This document shows, piece after piece, positions 54,026 to 59,573 of a stretch of 59,573 nt of DNA; the first letter of the stretch is position 1; each line of letters opens with the position of its first letter. Origin of the DNA: Basidiobolus meristosporus CBS 931.73 (Eukaryota; Basidiobolomycota; Basidiobolomycetes; Basidiobolales; Basidiobolaceae); contig MCFE01000549.1 in assembly GCA_002104905.1 (NCBI GenBank), positions 1-59,573 on the forward strand, written 5' to 3'. The notes beneath the pieces are model-generated. The model worked only from the letters and a program-made list of their open reading frames with translations, was not told the origin of the DNA and did not search any database. The translations under genes and the position numbers were made by a program.

Positions 54026-54829
54026 TGTGGTAGGGTAAACATACCTCCCACAGACAAGTTTATTTATATAGTCATTATGATATACTTATCCATATTTTAT
54101 CTTATCAGTATTATCCCATTCTTCTTTTGCCCATATTATCAGTATTATCCCCATATGATGTTTACCCTGATTAGTTATTAGCATTAGTTATCCCAGATGT
54201 TATTCAGCTTTGTGATCAGTAGATGTATCTATATAAGGCAAGTACCCATGTCAGTACCCGTGACACATGACCTAGGTCTGTGTTACCATCCCTACCATTT
54301 CAATACCATATATGGTATTTCTATGTTGCACAGGTTTCAGACTACTGATTCCTGATTGGTTGAGAGTGCTGTGCCTTTTAGAACCTTCCAGGACATTCTT
54401 GGCATATTTTTAGCTCATGGTGATGTCATCAAGAATTCCACTGATACCTAGAATCTTCTAGAACCTTGTCATTAGTAATCACTTGGCAATCAGGAAAAGT
54501 ATTTAAGGGAAAGCAATCCCTCATCAATAAATCATCCCTTCTATCAGTAACACCTCTACCTTATTGATTAGCAGTTGATCACTGCACCTGCCTTCAACAG
54601 TACATCTCAGACCTGCCATCAAGGAGCTTTTCAGGGTAGTGCACAAGACACACAGAGGCCTTTGGAGACACTTGGAGCACCTAGGAAGCTAGAGAAGCAG
54701 GAGCTTTTACCATAGTGACATATTGACAAAGACACCAGCAGTTTAGACACAGAGGTTATTGCACCCATCAGACACCTCACACACCTTGAGTTGTGTAGCT
54801 TCTCCCAGGAGTACCTCTACACCACCACA
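54026..54829 (+). repeat. E1 5' LTR
   Basis: TGTGGTAGGG to CCACCACA. Contains an 18-bp palindrome around CCATATATGG (54302-54319), TATA-like GTATTTAAGGG near 54498, and AATAAATCATCCC downstream. The core promoter is shared with LTR C. Confidence 0.95.
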
Positions 54830-54833
54830 TATT

Positions 54834-54850
54834 TGGCACCCAACGTGGGG
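54834..54850 (+). promoter_or_regulatory. E1 primer-binding site, tRNA-Lys type
   Basis: TGGCACCCAACGTGGGG, four bases after the LTR. Complementary to a tRNA-Lys 3' end (…CCCCACGTTGGGYGCCA type) except for one position. Confidence 0.8.
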
Positions 54851-54903
54851 GGTTTGACTGAACTGCCCCTAGAAGACTTAAGAAAGAACAAATTATCAAG
54901 ACC

Positions 54904-56760
54904 ATGGATCTACCTTTACCAGGAATGCAAGGAACCCCTTTCTTTGATGGAACCAAAGTCAAAGCTTTCATCAAGAGGTGGGAGCTTTTCTGCAGAGCCC
55001 ACAAAATACCTGAGGCCATTATGGCCAAAGAGATGCCCCCCTACAGCACTGATGAGATCATGCTCTCATTATATGAAAGAAATGATCTGCTGACAAATTG
55101 GACCCTGTTGAAGAGCTACTTGAGTGATGAATATGGAGAGAGACAAGTTGACTACACACTTCAAGACTTGGAGAACTTTGCTTATAGCAAGTTTAAGCTT
55201 CTACCATTGAAAGAATACTTGAGTGGCCTTGAGCAAATTGGAGAGTCACTGAAAGCCCAAGGCATTATCACTGATCTGACTTTATCTGCCTATCTTCTCA
55301 GAGCACTACCAGAAGGCCTGGTGAGAAGGATTGAAAACAATCCTACTGTGAAAGCTATGAGTTCACTGCCTGCATTTCAGTTAGCTAAGCAGATTCTACT
55401 TGCCCCTGAAGAAACCTCACCAACCAGAAAGCTTCTTTCAAGCCCAGAACAAAACCAAGATAGCCAAGACATACTTAATCCCAGCAATCAAAGCACTCAA
55501 ATTCAGGAGCTGACACAGCAACTAGAGAAACTCTCTTTGCTACTTGCCAGCAAAGCATATGGTCAGAAGCCAGTAGAAAAAGAAGTCAAATATACATGCA
55601 TGTGGTGTGACTCTGCCAACCATTCCAAGAGAAATTGCCAAGAGCTTCAGTCATTACTATCCACAGGTGATGTCCTATATAGTCCTCAGGGATACATAGT
55701 CAGTAAGCATGGTGACAAATTATCCACAGCATTTGGACAAGGAGGAATGAGAGTTCACTACAAGCAAGTCACCTCTCATACAAGAAAGGTTCACCTCCAT
55801 GAAGAAGAAGATCCTGACTACTTTGATCCAGCTGAAGTTCTGAACTTTGACTATGAGGACCCCAGAGAGGCCCAAGATCATATAGCTTCAATTTATGCTT
55901 CAAAGAGACACCATCCTGAAAAAATGGCTAATCCACGCCCAGCAACAAAAGTACCAAGATGTGAGCCAGAAGTTGTGATTGAGAAGAAAGCATCACCCCC
56001 ATTAATTTTACAAGAGTCTGCCAAGGCCAACAACTACCACATGCAGCCTAGAGTCAAGCAAAATGGTACCCCAGAGGCTCTGACAAGTCATATACTAGGA
56101 AGCAACATATCAATCAAGCTTGGAGAGCTACTCAGTGTATCACCATCTGTAAGAAAGACTCTGGATGAGCATATCAGAATAAGAAAGCATCCAATTGAAG
56201 CAACTCAAGGCAACCAGGTCAGGACAGTTCAAGGAAGCCAAGATATCAGTAAGCTGCATCAAAGCCAGAAACACTACTACTCAGTGGCAACTGCAACAAC
56301 TACAGGAACTGTGCATAATCAAGAAATCCTATGTCATATAGACAGTGGATCTGAGATATGTGTGATGCCTTTGGAGGCTTGGAAACAACTACCATGCAAA
56401 GACCTATTGCCCATAGACACCAATATCAATTGGAGCATGAAGGATGCCAACTCAGGGCAATCAAAGCTTTTAGAAATTATTCACAGCTTCCCTCTCATCA
56501 TTGAAGGAATACCCCATGAGATCCCAGTATTCATTTGTGCAAAGGCTAACTTTGAATTACTTCTTGGAAGACCATGGGAAGTAAAAGCAAGAGCAACTGC
56601 AGTGAACTACCCAGATGGTTCAGCATGGTATACTATATACTCAGAGAGCCCAGGACTAACAGCAACCTTCTGTGGTGTGGACTCAAACAATATCCGATCA
56701 ATGACATCATGTAGATTTCTATCTCAAGAAAGGACAGGTGGCTTCATTGAGGAAGACTGA
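54904..56760 (+). CDS. gag: E1 Gag-protease polyprotein, intact
   Basis: 618 codons, MDLPLPGMQGTPFFDG to GGFIEED. Residues about 15-190 are a capsid-like helical domain (FIKRWELFCRAHKIPE, LLTNWTLLKSYLSDEYGE, LPLKEYLSGLEQIG). There is a Gln-rich helix near 205-220, then CCHC knuckle CMWCDSANHSKRNC at 232-245. After an acidic linker (LHEEEDPDYFDP near 300) comes a retropepsin-like protease with CHIDSGSEICVMPLEAWKQL (catalytic DSG at 480-482) and FELLLGRPW (the conserved ILG-type strand). Nothing after the protease. Homologous to the C1 gag at 4182-4965. The first ATG after the primer site in this frame is used. No stop or shift in the ORF, which fits a recent insertion. Confidence 0.93.
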   Translation: MDLPLPGMQGTPFFDGTKVKAFIKRWELFCRAHKIPEAIMAKEMPPYSTDEIMLSLYERNDLLTNWTLLKSYLSDEYGERQVDYTLQDLENFAYSKFKLLPLKEYLSGLEQIGESLKAQGIITDLTLSAYLLRALPEGLVRRIENNPTVKAMSSLPAFQLAKQILLAPEETSPTRKLLSSPEQNQDSQDILNPSNQSTQIQELTQQLEKLSLLLASKAYGQKPVEKEVKYTCMWCDSANHSKRNCQELQSLLSTGDVLYSPQGYIVSKHGDKLSTAFGQGGMRVHYKQVTSHTRKVHLHEEEDPDYFDPAEVLNFDYEDPREAQDHIASIYASKRHHPEKMANPRPATKVPRCEPEVVIEKKASPPLILQESAKANNYHMQPRVKQNGTPEALTSHILGSNISIKLGELLSVSPSVRKTLDEHIRIRKHPIEATQGNQVRTVQGSQDISKLHQSQKHYYSVATATTTGTVHNQEILCHIDSGSEICVMPLEAWKQLPCKDLLPIDTNINWSMKDANSGQSKLLEIIHSFPLIIEGIPHEIPVFICAKANFELLLGRPWEVKARATAVNYPDGSAWYTIYSESPGLTATFCGVDSNNIRSMTSCRFLSQERTGGFIEED

Positions 56761-56793
56761 GAGAGCACTTTGTTCTCCAAACTTACAGTGGTT

Positions 56794-56823
56794 AGCTAAA
56801 AAGTTCCCTGAAACTTTTTAGCT
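56794..56823 (+). other. 12-bp perfect hairpin before E1 polypurine tract
   Basis: AGCTAAAAAGTT (56794-56805), 6-nt loop CCCTGA, AACTTTTTAGCT (56812-56823), 34 bp after the gag stop. Followed by the polypurine tract AAGTGGGGGGTGGA (56825-56838). Confidence 0.85.
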
Positions 56824-56838
56824 CAAGTGGGGGGTGGA

Positions 56839-57642
56839 TGTGGTAGGGTAAACATACCTCCCACAGACAAGTTTATTTATATAGTCATTATGATATACTT
56901 ATCCATATTTTATCTTATCAGTATTATCCCATTCTTCTTTTGCCCATATTATCAGTATTATCCCCATATGATGTTTACCCTGATTAGTTATTAGCATTAG
57001 TTATCCCAGATGTTATTCAGCTTTGTGATCAGTAGATGTATCTATATAAGGCAAGTACCCGCGTCAGTACCTGTGACACATGACCTAGGTCTGTGTTACC
57101 ATCCCTACCATTTCAATACCATATATGGTATTTCTATGTTGCACAGGTTTCAGACTACTGATTCCTGATTGGTTGAGAGTGCTGTGCCTTTTAGAACCTT
57201 CCAGGACATTCTTGGCATATTTTTAGCTCATGGTGATGTCATCAAGAATTCCACTGATACCTAGAAGCTTCTAGAACCTTGTCATTAGTAATCACTTGGC
57301 AATCAGGAAAAGTATTTAAGGGAAAGCAATCCCTCATCAATAAATCATCCCTTCTATCAGTAACACCTCTACCTTATTGATTAGCAGTTGATCACTGCAC
57401 CTGCCTTCAACAGTACATCTCAGACCTGCCATCAAGGAGCTTTTCAGGGTAGTGCACAAGACACACAGAGGCCTTTGGAGACACTTGTAGCACCTAGGAA
57501 GCTAGAGAAGCAGGAGCTTTTACCATAGTGACATATTGACAAAGACACCAGCAGTTTAGACACAGAGGTTATTGCACCCATCAGACACCTCACACACCTT
57601 GAGTTGTGTAGTTTCTCCCAGGAGTACCTCTACACCACCACA
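56839..57642 (+). repeat. E1 3' LTR
   Basis: 804 bp, differing from the 5' LTR at about six positions. Palindrome at 57115-57132. Confidence 0.95.
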
Positions 57643-57646
57643 CCGT

Positions 57647-58075
57647 GCCATTTTACCAAATGGTATTTCCCTTTTCTACCTCCCTTTGTGCAACTCATAT
57701 ATTCCACTGTAGAATCACCTTTCTTTATTTGCTTACCCACTACTACCTTGGGTATTCCACATATAGTTTGAATCAAAAAAAACTATGGCCTCCTGCTTAC
57801 TAACCTCTACAAATGCGCACACCTGCCGCAATTGACATACTTCTATCACCTCAACTTTACGGCTTTTTGGAGTGATACTTGCAAAGTTGCCATATACCTT
57901 GTACTGCTGGTAGCATATACATCTTGCAAACATATGCTTGGTTGTTGCCACTTCTGCCATGAATACCTCCTGAAAATCAGCAAAGAACTTCTTGGTATTT
58001 AGCCAATATATTCCTTCTCCCTGCTGGATTCTAGTCCCCCTTATAGGTGTGCTCTGGCTTTTGTTAGTGTGAATT
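57647..58075 (-). pseudogene. CACTA #6 Tnp2, C-terminal part
   Basis: Open frame ending at a TAA at 57733: RCICYQQYKVYGNFASIT, KSRKVEVIEVCQLRQ, AIVFFDSNYMWNTQG. This is the cleanest C-terminus of the family in the window. 57647-57732 is 3' flank with an AATAAAG signal on the minus strand. Interrupted upstream at 58076 by the solo LTR. Confidence 0.85.
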
Positions 58076-58079
58076 CCGT

Positions 58080-58883
58080 TGTGGTAGGGTAAACATACCT
58101 CCCACAGACAAGTTTATTCATATAGTCATTATGATATACTTATCCATATTTTATCTTACCAGTATTATCCCATTCTTCTTTTGCCCATATCATCAGTATT
58201 ATCCCCATATGATGTTTACCCTGATTAGTTATTAGCATTAGTTATCCCAGATGTTATTCAGCTTTGTGATCAATAGATGTATCTATATAAGGCAAGCACC
58301 CACGTCAGTACCCGTGACACATGACCTAGGTCTGTGTTACCATCTCTACCATTTCAATACCATATATGGTATTTCTATGTTGCACAGGTTTCAGACTACT
58401 GATTCCTGATTGGTTGAGTGTGCTGTGCCTATTAGAACCTTCCAGGACATTCTTGGCATATTTTTAGCTCATAGTGATGTCATCAAGAATTCCACTGATA
58501 CCTAGAATCTTCTAGAACCTTGTCATTAGTAATCACTTGGCAATCAGGAAAAGTATTTAAGGGAAAGCAATCCCTCATCAATAAATCATCCCTTCTATCA
58601 GTAACACTTCTACCTTATTGATTAGCAGTTGATCACTGCACCTGCCTTCAGCAGTACATCTAAGACCTGCCATCAAGGAGCTTTTCAGGGTAGTGCACAA
58701 GACACACAGAGGCCTTTGGAGACACTTGGAGCACCTAGGAAGCTAGAGAAGCAGGAGCTTTTACCATAGAGACATACTGACAAAGACACCAGCAGTTTAG
58801 ACCCAGAGGTTATTGCACCCATCAGACACCTCACACACCTTGAGTTGTGTAGCTTCTCCCCGGAATACCTCTACACCACCACA
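58080..58883 (+). repeat. Solo LTR E
   Basis: 804 bp, complete ends, duplication CCGT (58076-58079, 58884-58887). Inserted in Tnp2 of CACTA #6; other copies have the uninterrupted site (GAATTCCATATTGAATGG). Palindrome at 58366-58383. Confidence 0.95.
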
Positions 58884-58887
58884 CCGT

Positions 58888-59573
58888 ATTGAATGGTGTA
58901 GAAGTTGGCTTGTGATCACAAGAAATCCGGCATATCTTGGTGGAGTTTTCCTGATAAAAATTAGGTGCTTGTAGCACCCAACCTACTTTGCATGGGGCTG
59001 CTTAGCTTCTTAATGCCATAGGCATAGGTGTCTCCATGTGCACATTTGTCCTCAGTATTTTCCAACTCTTTCTGGCTGTCCTCCATGTGCCAACTCATCA
59101 CATCCATGATGGACTTGAGGGTAATATTCTTGATGAGATTGGGATATGGTAGTACCTGCAACTTGACTTGTCTTCCTATCTCCCCACACATCTGCTCCAT
59201 AGGAAACTCCCAAAAGGTGAAGCAAGGCCTGATATTCTCCACACACCGTGCAAGATGGAGTAGAGAATGGATACAGTAGTGGCAGAGATCTACACGTTCA
59301 GCTTTATGTTTATAGTATAGCCGCTCAAATCCCGTCACAAACTCCTCACACAACAGATGTAGATGCGTCAAGTTGGCATTGGTGATCCGCTTCTGGATAA
59401 ATATTCCTACAACGTCCACATATGACTCCAAATGCTTCCAATGTACTCTTGGTAGGAATGGCTTCAGAACACCACTTGAATAAATACATATCCAGTTCAT
59501 CCAGTCTTTGCATTTGTATTGTTGCATATGCGTAAGAATATTAATTGGAGCCCGTGAGAAGTACTTAGGGTAG
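58888..59573 (-). pseudogene. CACTA #6 Tnp2, middle part
   Basis: Open for 188 codons (59527-58961). Contains VGIFIQKRITNANLTHLHLL, CEEFVTGFERLYYKH, HYCIHSLLHLARCVENIRPC and FTFWEFPMEQMCGEIGR. The last two resemble the conserved 'H..LHL…GP…W.F.MER..G' block typical of fungal Tnp2 proteins after the catalytic core. The gene continues past 59573. The 5' part and DNA ends are needed to judge whether it was functional before E insertion. Confidence 0.87.

Larger units (their letters stand above)
54026..57642 (+). mobile_element. LTR retrotransposon E1 (gag-protease only)
   Basis: Two 804-bp LTRs (54026-54829, 56839-57642), about 99% identical by eye, flanked by CCGT (54022-54025, 57643-57646). 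Primer site at 54834, one intact 618-codon gag-protease ORF, polypurine tract before the 3' LTR. There is no RT, RNase H or integrase, and only 2009 bp between LTRs, so it must depend on enzymes supplied in trans. A recent insertion judging by LTR identity. Confidence 0.94.
53633..59573. mobile_element. CACTA-like transposon #6, least decayed, runs off window
   Basis: Left end CCCTATGAAAAATCATTTGG. Pieces: 53633-54025, 57643-58079 and 58884-59573, interrupted by E1 and by a solo LTR E. The Tnp2 gene (-) continues beyond the window. It keeps more CpG than any other copy (eight between 59281 and 59573) and a longer open frame, so it is probably the most recent CACTA insertion here. Confidence 0.85.

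Noticed and set aside
56761-56838. Very short pol remnant in E1
   Set aside because: Only 78 bp, no RT or integrase motif; it holds the hairpin and polypurine tract.
1-59573. tRNA, rRNA, bacterial operons or riboswitches
   Set aside because: No cloverleaf, rRNA core motifs, Shine-Dalgarno-linked gene strings or known riboswitch cores seen; tRNA-like matches are only retroelement primer sites.

Overview
The window is a graveyard of nested transposable elements from an AT-rich eukaryotic genome. No host gene, rRNA, tRNA or CRISPR is recognisable. The mix of CACTA/EnSpm-type DNA transposons with Tnp2 (Transposase_21) transposases, Ty3/gypsy-type and Ty1/copia-type LTR retrotransposons, and TATA-box LTRs of 0.35-1.25 kb suggests a repeat-bloated fungal genome. 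That is an inference; the species cannot be named from this sequence. CpG is almost absent: I count two CG dinucleotides between 27001 and 28020. Homologous transposon copies show the same sites as CG, TG or CA, so a CpG-directed mutation process (methyl-CpG deamination or a CpG-type RIP) has shaped the region.

Main families, as I named them here. (1) A CACTA-like element with two divergent genes: a Tnp2 transposase, and on the other side of a short intergenic promoter an unrecognised protein (ORF2) of about 690 codons with a coiled coil and 69-residue repeats. There are six copies: #0 (1-2835), #1 (3778-21500, carrying many insertions), #2 (8745-14533, intact ends), #3 (21941-24485 plus 33797-34384), #5 (41843-47466) and #6 (53633 to window end). 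(2) Gypsy family B, 368-bp LTR, 4-bp target duplication: B1 25376-29815 (+), B2 36547-41556 (-), an old copy B3 scattered over 36003-50117 (+), and a solo LTR at 18123. (3) Related gag-bearing LTR families C (4141-6519, remains at 15356-19166) and E (54026-57642, solo LTR 58080-58883), which share a tRNA-Lys primer site and a core promoter. (4) Copia family A (24486-33791, -; solo and partial copies at 5936, 50250 and 51456) and copia family D (34447-36002). (5) A 1255-bp solo LTR F with a CCCCTTTAG minisatellite (51481-52735). (6) A 211-bp MITE-like element (33280-33490).

Layout. 1-3777: CACTA #0 and unassigned sequence. 3778-21500: CACTA #1 interrupted by retroelement C1, by CACTA #2 and by a rearranged C-family block. 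21501-34384: CACTA #3 split by copia A1, which is split by gypsy B1. 34385-50117: copia D remnant, then old gypsy B3 split by B2 and by CACTA #5. 50118-53632: copia debris and solo LTR F. 53633-59573: CACTA #6, the least decayed copy, carrying E1 and a solo LTR E.

The genes do not form a cellular pathway. They are parasite functions (Gag, protease, RT/RNase H, integrase, transposase), nearly all broken by stops, frameshifts or nesting. The E1 gag-protease frame is the only long clearly intact gene. The most interesting points are the unexplained ORF2 partner of the transposase, the graded CpG decay, apparent insertion of families C and E at NCGN sites, a chimeric gypsy (B2) that seems to have captured flanking copia DNA, and the gag-pro-only element E1.
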